From: UBA6814 sp040753075
Lineage (GTDB): Bacteria > Desulfobacterota > Desulfovibrionia > Desulfovibrionales > Desulfovibrionaceae
Direction of reading: 5' to 3'
Assembly (NCBI GenBank): GCA_040753075.1
Contig: JBFMHA010000087.1
Span: 1-12,280 of the forward strand
DNA: 12,280 bases
The position numbers and the translations under genes are program-made. The notes under the pieces are model-generated. The model worked only from the letters and a program-made list of their open reading frames with translations. It had not been told where the DNA came from and made no database searches. Below are positions 1 to 6,484 of the stretch, one piece after another; the first letter of the stretch is position 1; the number at the start of each line of letters is the position of its first letter.

Positions 1-420
1 AGCCTTGGCCGCAGGCTTGGCTGCGGCCTTGGGGTTCGCCGGAGCCTTGGCCTTGGCGGCCGGCTTGGCGGCGGCCTTGGGCTTGGCCGGGGCCAGGGAG
101 GCCTCGGTCCAGGTCCCGTTGGCGAAGGAATAGAGGGCGGTGGCCACCTCGCCGGCGGGATCCCACTTGCGGGCCAGAATCTCGCCCCGGCCCTTGCCTT
201 CCAGGGTGTGCTCGGCCAGCACGTCGAAGATGGCCACCCGGTTGGCCTCGTCCTCCTCGAACATGCCCGAGGGGCCGGACAGAACCAGCCGGCCGCCGTC
301 CTCGGCGAACTCGTAGTCCGCCTTGCCGAAGGCGTTCCTGAGAAGGCGTCCCACCTTGCGGAAGGACTGTTCGCTGACGCCGGTGAGCACGCCTTCGTAG
401 ATGACCCTGCCGTATTCCAT
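1..420 (-). CDS. Hypothetical protein with Ala/Lys/Pro-rich tail (partial)
   Basis: Reads leftward from ATG at 420-418; the reading frame is still open at position 1, so the C-terminus is missing. GAGG lies 8 to 11 bases before the ATG, which supports this start. Residues 1 to about 108 form a compact, acidic-to-neutral domain (begins MEYGRVIYEGVLTGVSEQ) that I do not recognise. From about residue 109 the protein turns into a low-complexity tail of alternating Ala, Lys and Pro (AKPKAAAKPAAKAKAP type), like the basic tails of histone H1-like or other nucleic-acid-binding bacterial proteins. That resemblance is only compositional, so no function is assigned. The tail makes the DNA at 1-95 repetitive (GGCCTTGG/GGCTTGG units). 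The gene diverges from the receiver-kinase gene at 570. Confidence 0.75.
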   Translation of the reverse strand, partial: MEYGRVIYEGVLTGVSEQSFRKVGRLLRNAFGKADYEFAEDGGRLVLSGPSGMFEEDEANRVAIFDVLAEHTLEGKGRGEILARKWDPAGEVATALYSFANGTWTEASLAPAKPKAAAKPAAKAKAPANPKAAAKPAAKA

Positions 421-470
421 TTTCGCCTCGCGGGGTTGCGGTTGTCGGAGCGGGCCAATGCCGCCGCAGG

Positions 471-499
471 TACATACCGTCTCTGCGGCCCGGGGGCAA
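471..499 (-). promoter_or_regulatory. Weak candidate sigma-70 promoter for the gene at 1-420
   Basis: On the minus strand TTGCCC (499-494) and TATGTA (476-471) are exactly 17 bases apart. The -35 box matches four of six consensus bases and the -10 three of six. The predicted start near 464 would give a leader of about 44 bases. No better element was seen in the 149-bp divergent gap, but the match is modest. Confidence 0.3.
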
Positions 500-510
500 C
501 CGGCAAGGCT

Positions 511-527
511 TTCCCCGGGGCGGGGAA
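511..527. repeat. Inverted repeat TTCCCC-N5-GGGGAA
   Basis: Perfect 6-bp arms (511-516 and 522-527) around GGGGC, in the divergent gap and 43 bp before the receiver-kinase start. It has the size and symmetry of an operator. In DNA this rich in G+C, such a short repeat can also arise by chance. Confidence 0.3.
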
Positions 528-569
528 TCTGCTAGTTGGCCGTTCAGGAACCCGGAGGATGCCCGCCGT

Positions 570-1682
570 ATGTCCAGCGCTTCCATTCTCGTCGTGGAGG
601 ACGAACCTCTCATCGCCCAGGACCTGATCCGCTCCCTGGATATCCTGGGCTATGCCGTGGCCGGAGCGGTCCCCACCGGCGAGGAGGCGGTGGAGGCCGC
701 CCGGCGGCTCCGCCCGGACCTGGTGCTCATGGACATCATGCTGGCCGGCGAGATGGACGGGGCCCGGGCCGCGGCCCTGATCCGGGAGCAGCAGGACCTG
801 CCGGTGATCTTCATCACCGCCTACACCGACGACGCCACCCTGGACCGGGTCAAGTCCGCCGCGCCCTACGGCTACCTGGTCAAGCCCTTTGACCGCACGC
901 TCCTGCGCGTCGCCATCGAGACCGCCCTGTCCCGGCGGGAGACCGAGGCGCGGCTCGCCGAGAGCGAGCGCCGGCTGGCCCACGCCCGCAAGATGGAGGC
1001 GGTGGGGGTCCTGGCCGGCGGCCTGGCCCATGATTTCAACAACATCCTTTCGGCTATCATCGGCTACTCGGAGATGGCCCTGGGCAAGCTGCCCGACGCC
1101 GACCCGGTGCGGCGCATGGTGAACCGCATCCACGTGGCCGGGCTGCGGGCGCGCAACCTGGTGGAGCTGCTCCTGGCCTTTTCCCGGCCGGGCACGGGCG
1201 AGGCCAAGGGCCGGGCGGACCTGGCCGAGGTGGCGGCCGAGGCCCTGCAACTGCTGGCCCCCTCCCTGGACGCGGCCGTGGATCTGCGCGCGGACCTGGG
1301 CCAGGGCCGGTTTCCGGTGGCCGCGGACCCCACCCGGCTGCACCAGGTGGTGATGAATCTCCTGACCAACGCCGCCGAGGCGGTGCGGGGCGGCGGCCGG
1401 CTCAGCGTGACCCTGGCCCGGGAGTCGGGGAACGGGGGCGCGGCCGGCGGGGGGGCGGACTGGGTGCGGCTCGAGGTGGCCGACACCGGGCCGGGCATGG
1501 AGGCCGAGGTGCTGGAGCGGATCTTCGACCCCTTCTTCACCACCAAGCGGCCGGGCCAGGGCACGGGCATGGGCCTGGCCGTGGTGCACGGGGTGGTGCG
1601 CAGCCTGGGCGGCCGGGTGGATGTGGACAGCTCGCCGGGCCAGGGCGCGCGCTTCACCGTGCGCCTGCCCGCTGCGGCATAG
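570..1682 (+). CDS. Receiver-histidine kinase (REC-HisKA-HATPase) signalling protein
   Basis: 370 residues, cytoplasmic: no signal peptide or membrane segment. Residues 5-118 are a receiver domain with acidic pocket E10/D11, phospho-acceptor D55 in LVLMDIML, T83 and K105 in LVKPF. A charged helical linker (about 117-145) leads into a HisKA dimerisation helix with the motif GGLAHDFNNIL, H154 being the likely phosphorylated histidine. The ATPase domain shows an N box (HQVVMNLLTNAAEA), G1 (DTGPGM), F box (FDPFFTTK) and G2 (GTGMGLAV). The order, receiver first and kinase last, means kinase output is probably gated by phosphorylation of its own receiver by another kinase, a relay layout rather than a direct sensor. 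GGAGG at 554-558 supports the ATG. The sigma-54 activator 88 bp downstream is the obvious phosphoryl target, but that pairing is inferred from adjacency. Confidence 0.93.
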   Translation: MSSASILVVEDEPLIAQDLIRSLDILGYAVAGAVPTGEEAVEAARRLRPDLVLMDIMLAGEMDGARAAALIREQQDLPVIFITAYTDDATLDRVKSAAPYGYLVKPFDRTLLRVAIETALSRRETEARLAESERRLAHARKMEAVGVLAGGLAHDFNNILSAIIGYSEMALGKLPDADPVRRMVNRIHVAGLRARNLVELLLAFSRPGTGEAKGRADLAEVAAEALQLLAPSLDAAVDLRADLGQGRFPVAADPTRLHQVVMNLLTNAAEAVRGGGRLSVTLARESGNGGAAGGGADWVRLEVADTGPGMEAEVLERIFDPFFTTKRPGQGTGMGLAVVHGVVRSLGGRVDVDSSPGQGARFTVRLPAAA

Positions 1683-1726
1683 CGGGGCTGTTGGAGAAAG
1701 CGTCCCGCGCGCTTCCCGGACGAGGC

Positions 1727-1753
1727 GGCGCAAACCCGTCCCGGGCTTGCGCC
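1727..1753 (+). promoter_or_regulatory. Stem-loop in the kinase-activator spacer
   Basis: GGCGCAA (1727-1733) pairs perfectly with TTGCGCC (1747-1753). Inside, CCCG (1735-1738) pairs with CGGG (1742-1745) across a TCC loop, with one A/C mismatch between the two stems. It ends 7 bases before the AGGAG ribosome binding site of the activator (1761-1765) and has no T tract. A role in transcript stability, or in setting kinase-to-activator ratio, is more likely than termination. Only the structure is seen. Confidence 0.5.
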
Positions 1754-1770
1754 CTGGCGAAGGAGACGGC

Positions 1771-3201
1771 ATGTCCAGAGTCCTGGTGATCGACGACGAC
1801 CTGCTCATCGGCGAGATGATCGCGGACATCGCGGCCGACATGGGGCACGCCTGCGACATTGCGGGCACGGTGGGCAAGGGCTTGGCCCTGGTCCGCTCCG
1901 GCGGTTACGACGTGGTGTTCCTGGACGTGTACCTGCCCGACGGTTCGGGCCTGGACGCGCTGGCCGAACTCGTCGCATTGTCCAAGGCTCCGGAGGTGGT
2001 GGTCATCACCGGGGCCGGGGACGACGCGGTGGCCGAGCGGGCCATCCGGGGCGGGGCCTGGGACTTCGTGCAGAAGCCCCTCACGCTGAAGAGCGTCACC
2101 GCGCCCCTGGAGCGCGCCCTGAGCTACCGCCGGGAAAAGGGCGCGGGCCTGCCCCCGGAGGCGGTGAAGCGCACCGGCATAGCCGGGGACGGGCCGGCCG
2201 TGCGGGCGCTCCTGGGCCAGATCGCCCTGGCCGCGGAGAGCGGGGCCGCGGTGCTGGTGTCCGGCGAGACCGGCACGGGCAAGGAGCTCGTGGCGCGGGC
2301 CATCCACGCCAACAGCCCCCGCGCCGCGGGTCCCTTCGTGGTGGTGGACTGCGCCTCCCTGCCCGAAACCCTGGTGGAGTCCATCCTCTTCGGCCACGTG
2401 CGCGGGGCGTTCACCGGCGCGGACAAGGACCGGGAGGGCCTGGTGGCCCTGGCCGACGGCGGCACCCTGTTCCTGGACGAGGTGGGCGAGCTGCCCTTCG
2501 CCATGCAGAAGGCCTTCCTGCGCGTGCTGGAGGAGCGCGTCTTCCGGCCGGTGGGGGCCAAGGCCGAGCGGGAGAGCGATTTCCGGCTGGTGGCGGCCAC
2601 CAACCGCGACCTGGAGGCCATGGCCCGGGGCGGGCAGTTCCGGGAGGATCTGCTTTTCCGCCTGCGCTCCCTGCACATCGCGCTCCCCCCCCTGCGGGAG
2701 CGGGCCGAGGACGTGGCGGGCATCGTGCGCCTGCACCTGGCGCGCATGGCCCGGCGGGACCGGCTGCCCGAGAAGGATTTCTCCCCGGAGCTCCTGGACG
2801 CCCTGGCGGCCTATCCCTGGCCGGGCAACGTGCGCGAGCTGGTGCAGGCCCTGGAGATGGCCCTGGCCGCGGCCCGGCGCGACCCCACCCTGTACCTCAA
2901 GCACCTGCCCGAGCCGGTGCGGGTCCACTATGCCCGCGCCCTGGTGCGCCGCGAGAGCGGCGGCCCTGCCGGCCCGGCGCCGCCTCCCGCCGGGGAAGGA
3001 CCTGCGGACGGGGCCGGGGAGTGGACCCCAACGCCCTGGAGCGTGTTCCGGCAGGAGGCCCTGGACGCGGCCGAGCGGGACTATTTCCGCCGCCTGCTCC
3101 AGGCCGCGGAGGGCGACGTGCGCCGGGCCTGCGCCCTGGCCGGGGTGTCCCGGGCCCGGCTCTACCAGGTGCTCCAGAAGCACGGCATCGGCCGGTCCTA
3201 G
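1771..3201 (+). CDS. Sigma-54-dependent response regulator (NtrC family)
   Basis: 476 residues with the standard NtrC layout. The receiver (about 1-118) has acidic pocket D8/D9, phospho-acceptor D52 (VVFLDVYLPDG), T80 and K102. The AAA+ domain (about 138-365) has Walker A GETGTGKE (165-172), an intact sigma-54 contact loop GAFTGA (212-217), Walker B LFLDE (D236/E237) and an arginine-finger-like FREDLLFRLR segment. A Pro/Gly/Ala-rich linker (395-418) joins it to a Fis-type helix-turn-helix at the C-terminus (RRACALAGVSRARLYQVLQKHG). AGGAG at 1761-1765, five bases before the ATG, fixes the start; the frame is open further upstream, but that part only reads through the spacer. It should activate RNA polymerase with sigma-54 from upstream sites. 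The target is unknown; a candidate -24/-12 element lies 279 bp downstream of the stop. Confidence 0.95.
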   Translation: MSRVLVIDDDLLIGEMIADIAADMGHACDIAGTVGKGLALVRSGGYDVVFLDVYLPDGSGLDALAELVALSKAPEVVVITGAGDDAVAERAIRGGAWDFVQKPLTLKSVTAPLERALSYRREKGAGLPPEAVKRTGIAGDGPAVRALLGQIALAAESGAAVLVSGETGTGKELVARAIHANSPRAAGPFVVVDCASLPETLVESILFGHVRGAFTGADKDREGLVALADGGTLFLDEVGELPFAMQKAFLRVLEERVFRPVGAKAERESDFRLVAATNRDLEAMARGGQFREDLLFRLRSLHIALPPLRERAEDVAGIVRLHLARMARRDRLPEKDFSPELLDALAAYPWPGNVRELVQALEMALAAARRDPTLYLKHLPEPVRVHYARALVRRESGGPAGPAPPPAGEGPADGAGEWTPTPWSVFRQEALDAAERDYFRRLLQAAEGDVRRACALAGVSRARLYQVLQKHGIGRS

Positions 3202-3213
3202 CGTCGCGCCCGA

Positions 3214-3235
3214 GCAGCCCCGCGCTGCGCCTTTT
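3214..3235 (+). terminator. Weak terminator candidate after the sigma-54 activator
   Basis: GCAGC (3214-3218) and GCTGC (3224-3228) form a 5-bp stem over a CCCGC loop; after three bases comes TTTT (3232-3235). The hairpin begins 12 bases past the stop codon at 3201. The stem is short and the T run brief and displaced, so termination is probably partial at best. Confidence 0.35.
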
Positions 3236-3315
3236 CGGCTCAACATGGCGGAGTTTCGGTATTTTTGTCTGCGACGCGCCCGGAATGCCTCCTGGGCGTG
3301 ACGCGAACCCCTGCC

Positions 3316-3374
3316 CTGTCCAATCGGACTGGAATCGTCCAGCCGCGGTGGACGATTCCAGTCCGGATGGACAG
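3316..3374. repeat. Long near-perfect inverted repeat (59 bp)
   Basis: The core arms GGACTGGAATCGTCC (3326-3340) and GGACGATTCCAGTCC (3350-3364) are exact reverse complements, 15 bp each, around a 9-base spacer AGCCGCGGT. Pairing continues outward: C3325-G3365, T3324-G3366 (wobble), an A/A mismatch, then seven more pairs out to C3316-G3374. Twenty-four of 25 positions per arm can pair. There is no T run on either strand, so it is not a classical intrinsic terminator. It is far longer than chance. Possible roles: an upstream site for the neighbouring enhancer-binding protein, a structured RNA, or a REP-like palindromic element. Confidence 0.85.
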
Positions 3375-3452
3375 ACGGACCGCGCCTGCGCCTGGCGCGA
3401 TCTCTTCAGCCTGCCTTGAACAGCGCGGATTTCCTCGATCCATTGCCGGGCG

Positions 3453-3470
3453 TCCGGGGCGTCCGGCCGG
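3453..3470. repeat. 18-bp repeat, copy 1
   Basis: The 18 bases TCCGGGGCGTCCGGCCGG occur here and again, same orientation, at 10441-10458. Here they sit 9 bp before the sigma-54-like element and directly follow another GGGCGTCC unit (3448-3455), so this motif is tandem. Confidence 0.6.
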
Positions 3471-3479
3471 CATAGGCTC

Positions 3480-3495
3480 CGGCACGGTTCTTGAT
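3480..3495 (+). promoter_or_regulatory. Candidate sigma-54 (-24/-12) promoter
   Basis: CGGCACG-GTTC-TTGAT aligns without gaps to the sigma-54 consensus TGGCACG-N4-TTGCW. The -24 GG and surrounding bases fit well; the mismatches are the first T and, more seriously, the -12 C, which is A here. The start would fall near 3506, leaving only about 13 bases before the ATG at 3519, with the ribosome binding site at the extreme 5' end. Its position downstream of a sigma-54 activator gene and about 135 bp after the centre of the long dyad is suggestive. The altered -12 base and short leader count against it. Confidence 0.35.
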
Positions 3496-3518
3496 TGGAC
3501 TGAGTGGGAGTTTCCTCC

Positions 3519-3770
3519 ATGAACATCCTGAAGCTGAGAAATCGACGGGCGAAGGGGCCGGGCGACCGGGACGCGGCCATTCCCATCGAGACCGCCCGGG
3601 TGTGCAGCGTGTGCTGGACCGTGCACCAGGCGGACGAGTGCCCGGAGTGCAAGGCCCGCCAGTGGCGGCCCCTGCTCGATATACTGCAGGTCCTGGGGCT
3701 GGAGCCCTGGACCGGAAACGAGACCTGGGAGGAGTCCCGGGCGCCGGAGGCCGACACCAAGGCCTCCTGA
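3519..3770 (+). CDS. Small zinc-ribbon protein
   Basis: 83 residues from ATG at 3519, with GGGAG at 3506-3510 eight bases before it; a GTG at 3504 is in frame but lacks such a site. A basic N-terminus (LKLRNRRAKG) is followed by a four-cysteine knuckle, CSVC (29-32) and CPEC (41-44), separated by eight residues, typical of a zinc ribbon and shorter than the rubredoxin spacing. The rest is acidic with several Trp residues (WRPLLDILQVLGLEPWTGNETWEE). I do not recognise the family and assign no function. It ends in a strong terminator, is convergent with the ligase gene, and may be expressed alone from the sigma-54-like element before it. Confidence 0.75.
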   Translation: MNILKLRNRRAKGPGDRDAAIPIETARVCSVCWTVHQADECPECKARQWRPLLDILQVLGLEPWTGNETWEESRAPEADTKAS

Positions 3771-3784
3771 GAGATCGGAGACGA

Positions 3785-3836
3785 CCGGCCGGGACGCGAT
3801 CCGGCCGAAGATCGAGGCCGTCGAAGAACAGCCTCG
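3785..3836 (+). other. Two stem-loops between the zinc-ribbon stop and its terminator
   Basis: CGGCCGG (3786-3792) pairs with CCGGCCG (3801-3807) over an 8-base loop, and CGAGGC (3813-3818) with GCCTCG (3831-3836) over a 12-base loop. With the terminator they make three hairpins in a row in the 3' end of the small gene's transcript. This could be a structured 3' untranslated region or a source of a small RNA; only the pairing is seen. Confidence 0.4.
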
Positions 3837-3844
3837 CCCCCCGG

Positions 3845-3879
3845 GCCCCCTGCGCCTTGCGCGCCGGGGGCTTTCTTTC
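3845..3879 (+). terminator. Rho-independent terminator of the zinc-ribbon gene
   Basis: GCCCCC (3845-3850) pairs with GGGGGC (3866-3871). Inside, after a T/C mismatch, GCGC (3852-3855) pairs with GCGC (3861-3864) over a CTTGC loop; TTTCTTTC follows at once. This is a strong plus-strand terminator 75 bp past the stop. On the minus strand the hairpin starts 17 bases past the ligase stop but has no T run, so it may only protect the 3' end of that transcript. Confidence 0.8.
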
Positions 3880-3887
3880 GGCGGGCC

Positions 3888-5189
3888 TCAGAACTTCCGG
3901 TTGTCCACCACCCGCTTGGCCTTGCAGGCGTCGCCCGCGTAGAGGCTGGACTTCTCCACCAGCTTCACCGCGAAGCTCACCCCCACCATGGACTCCAGGG
4001 TCTTGGCGATGGTGAGCACCATGTGCTGGTGCTTCTTGATCTCGTCGAAATACTCGTCGGTGGACGCCTCCACCAGCACCGTGGCGGTGTCCAGGGCGCC
4101 CTCGCGCTCCAGCACGATCTGGTAGCAGGGCTCGATGCCCGGCACGGTGAGCAGGGCGGCCTCCACCTGGGCCGGGAACACGTTGACCCCGCGCAGGGTG
4201 AACATGTCGTCGGTGCGGCCCAGGATGCGGTCCATGCGGACGAAGGTCCGGCCGCAGGGGCAGGCCCCGGGGACGAGCCGGGTCAGGTCGCCGGTGCGGA
4301 AGCGCAGCATGGGGAAGGCTTCCTTGGTCAGGGTGGTGAGCACCAGCTCGCCCTTCTCGCCCGGCGCCGCCGGCAGCCCGGTCTGGGGATCGATGACCTC
4401 GGCCAGGAAATGGTCCTCGTTCAGGTGCAGCCCGCCCCGCTCCAGGCATTCCGCGGCCACGCCCGGGCCCATGATCTCGGTGAGGCCGTAGTTGTCCGTG
4501 GCCGTGATCTTGAGCCGCTCCTGGATCTCGGCGCGCATGGCGTCGGACCAGCACTCGGCCCCGAACAGGCCCCACTTGAGGTCCAGGGCGTTGGGGTTGA
4601 TCCCGGACTCCTCCATCACGTTGGCCAGGTACAGGGCGTAGCTCGGGGTGCAGACCAGGGCGGTGGTCTTGTAGTCTTGCATGATCTGGATCTGGCGTCG
4701 GGAGTTGCCGCTGGAGCTGGGTATGACTGAGGCTCCTAACAGTTCGGCCCCGTAATGGAAACCGAATCCGCCCGTGAACAGGCCGTAGTTGAAGGCGATC
4801 TGCACCACGTCGTCCCGGGTCACGCCGCCCGCGGTGAGCACCCGGGCCCCCAGCTTGGCCCAGCGCTTCACGTCGTTCCTGGTGTAGCCGCAGACCACCG
4901 CCTTGCCGGTGGTGCCCGAGGAGGAGTGCAGCCGCACCACCTCGCGCAGGGGCACCGCGAACATGCCGTAGGGGTAGTTCTCGCGCAGGTCGGCCTTGGT
5001 GGTGAAGGGCAGGCTGGCCAGGTCGTCCAGGGAGCGGAGCTCCTCGGGGTCGAAGTCCATCTCCCGGAACTTGCGGCGGTAGAAGGGCACGTTGCGGGAG
5101 AGGCGGAACAGGGTGCTCTGCAGGCGCTCCAGCTGGAGCTGGGCCAGACCGTCCCGGGACATGCATTCGTATTCGGGCTCGAAGTACAT
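3888..5189 (-). CDS. paaK: Phenylacetate-CoA ligase (PaaK family)
   Basis: 433 residues, the usual length for PaaK-type aryl-CoA ligases, which make aryl-acyl-CoA from the acid, CoA and ATP in the cytoplasm. Seen: the adenylate-forming P-loop SSSGTTGK (89-96), the second core motif YGLTE (234-238), the hinge-proximal FRTGD (297-301), and near the C-terminus two lysines (DACKAKRVVDNRKF) where the family has its catalytic lysine. The chosen ATG at 5189 is six bases after GGAGG (5200-5196). An ATG at 5195 overlaps the thioesterase stop as ATGA but touches the Shine-Dalgarno sequence and is less likely. It is the last gene of the liv operon. In strict anaerobes such ligases often handle arylacetates from aromatic amino acid breakdown; the true substrate (phenylacetate, indoleacetate or another) is not readable. 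Confidence 0.92.
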   Translation of the reverse strand: MYFEPEYECMSRDGLAQLQLERLQSTLFRLSRNVPFYRRKFREMDFDPEELRSLDDLASLPFTTKADLRENYPYGMFAVPLREVVRLHSSSGTTGKAVVCGYTRNDVKRWAKLGARVLTAGGVTRDDVVQIAFNYGLFTGGFGFHYGAELLGASVIPSSSGNSRRQIQIMQDYKTTALVCTPSYALYLANVMEESGINPNALDLKWGLFGAECWSDAMRAEIQERLKITATDNYGLTEIMGPGVAAECLERGGLHLNEDHFLAEVIDPQTGLPAAPGEKGELVLTTLTKEAFPMLRFRTGDLTRLVPGACPCGRTFVRMDRILGRTDDMFTLRGVNVFPAQVEAALLTVPGIEPCYQIVLEREGALDTATVLVEASTDEYFDEIKKHQHMVLTIAKTLESMVGVSFAVKLVEKSSLYAGDACKAKRVVDNRKF

Positions 5190-5191
5190 GG

Positions 5192-5653
5192 TCATCCTCC
5201 GCTTCTTTCCGTGCCGCGGCGCACGTTGTAGACCCCGCGGCCCTCGGCCACGGTTTCGTCGGGGCTGCTGGCCGCGAAGACGCGAACCGTCGCGTTGCCC
5301 ACCCGGTTGCCCAGGAGCCTGACCTCGGCCTCGGCCGCCAGCTCCTCCGGGGGCGCGGGCCGCAGGTAGTCCACCCGCAGGTCGATGGTGGCGATGCGGT
5401 CGTCCAGGCAGCAGCAGCTCCACACCGCCACCCCGCCGCAGGTGTCCACCAGGAAGGAGATGAGCCCCCCGTGCTGGGCCGGCCGCCGGGAGTCGCCCAC
5501 GAACTCGGGCCGGAAGGGCAGGCGCAGGCGGCAGAAGCCCTCCCGCACCTCGTCCACCTGGAGGCCCAGGAAGGCGTTGTAGGGGATGCCCTGCTCCACG
5601 AACTCCCGCATCTGCTCCACGGGGATGCACATCCCGCCCTGGCGCTTGGGCAC
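5192..5653 (-). CDS. PaaI-type hotdog-fold thioesterase
   Basis: 153 residues starting at GTG 5653, seven bases after a strong AGGAGG that overlaps the livF stop. The PaaI-type motif is present as QHGGLISFLVDTCGGVAV (about residues 60-77): HGG, then an aspartate on the central helix, in the arrangement used for acyl-CoA hydrolysis. IDLRVDYLRPAP and the later GNATVRVFAAS strand are also typical. The family hydrolyses aryl- or hydroxyaryl-CoA esters, often to rescue CoA from dead-end products. Two bases separate it from the CoA ligase, so activation and release of an aryl-CoA appear to be made together. A cluster of cysteines (WSCCCLDD) after the motif is unusual. Exact substrate unknown. Confidence 0.87.
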   Translation of the reverse strand: MPKRQGGMCIPVEQMREFVEQGIPYNAFLGLQVDEVREGFCRLRLPFRPEFVGDSRRPAQHGGLISFLVDTCGGVAVWSCCCLDDRIATIDLRVDYLRPAPPEELAAEAEVRLLGNRVGNATVRVFAASSPDETVAEGRGVYNVRRGTERSGG

Positions 5654-5664
5654 GGCGCTGCCTC

Positions 5665-6399
<735 letters not shown>

Positions 6400-6484
6400 C
6401 CTAGTCGTCCTCGCCAATCCCCAAAAACAGCGACAGCTGTTTGTTAGCAAAAACCATCGGCCCGCCGAGACGGGCAGGGCCGCC
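6400..6484 (-). promoter_or_regulatory. livG-livF spacer with two terminator-like hairpins and a flanking near-duplication
   Basis: Elsewhere the LivH-to-PaaK genes touch or overlap; here 85 bp intervene. The plus-strand sequence at 6399-6415 (ccctagtc/gtcctcgcc) reappears at 6483-6505 with a 6-base insert (ctcttc), the second copy being the coding end and stop of livG. Between them, in transcription order, lie a GC hairpin (6482-6477 with 6463-6458, or an alternative 6475-6471 with 6464-6460) followed closely by TTTTT (6453-6449), then AAACAGC/GCTGTTT (6442-6436 with 6431-6425, 4-base loop) merging into TTTTT (6427-6423). They could attenuate livF and the genes after it. Confidence 0.6.

Larger units (their letters stand above)
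3202..3518. other. 317-bp intergenic region
   Basis: No convincing gene; the open frames crossing it have no family resemblance and no good ribosome binding site. In order it holds a weak terminator-like hairpin (3214-3235), a long near-perfect dyad (3316-3374), a sequence repeated at 10441 (3453-3470) and a sigma-54-like element (3480-3495). Its length and content stand out against the tightly packed genes around it. Confidence 0.7.

Noticed and set aside
208..627. Plus-strand open frame over the divergent gap
   Set aside because: It is antisense to the gene at 1-420 and then overlaps the receiver-kinase start in another frame; no motif and no convincing ribosome binding site.
1654..3246. 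Long minus-strand open frame (530 codons) opposite the sigma-54 activator
   Set aside because: Its translation is low-complexity Gly/Ala/Arg/His with no family motif, and the opposite strand holds an unmistakable NtrC-type protein. Long antisense frames are expected at this base composition.
3316..3374. Dyad as a CRISPR repeat or an insertion sequence end
   Set aside because: Only one copy is present in the window, with no spacer array, no transposase gene and no matching second end.
3265..3522. Possible 85-residue protein in the 3202-3518 gap
   Set aside because: It runs through the long dyad and the promoter-like element, has no recognisable motif, and its start lacks a ribosome binding site.
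5193..5195. Upstream ATG for the CoA ligase, overlapping the thioesterase stop as ATGA
   Set aside because: GGAGG touches this ATG with no spacing, whereas the ATG at 5189 is six bases away and optimal. The alternative adds only two residues.
6400..6450. Longer livF start in the spacer
   Set aside because: The extra residues (MLTNSCRCFWGLARTTR) are unlike any LivF N-terminus and derive from the hairpin region and the copied livG end.
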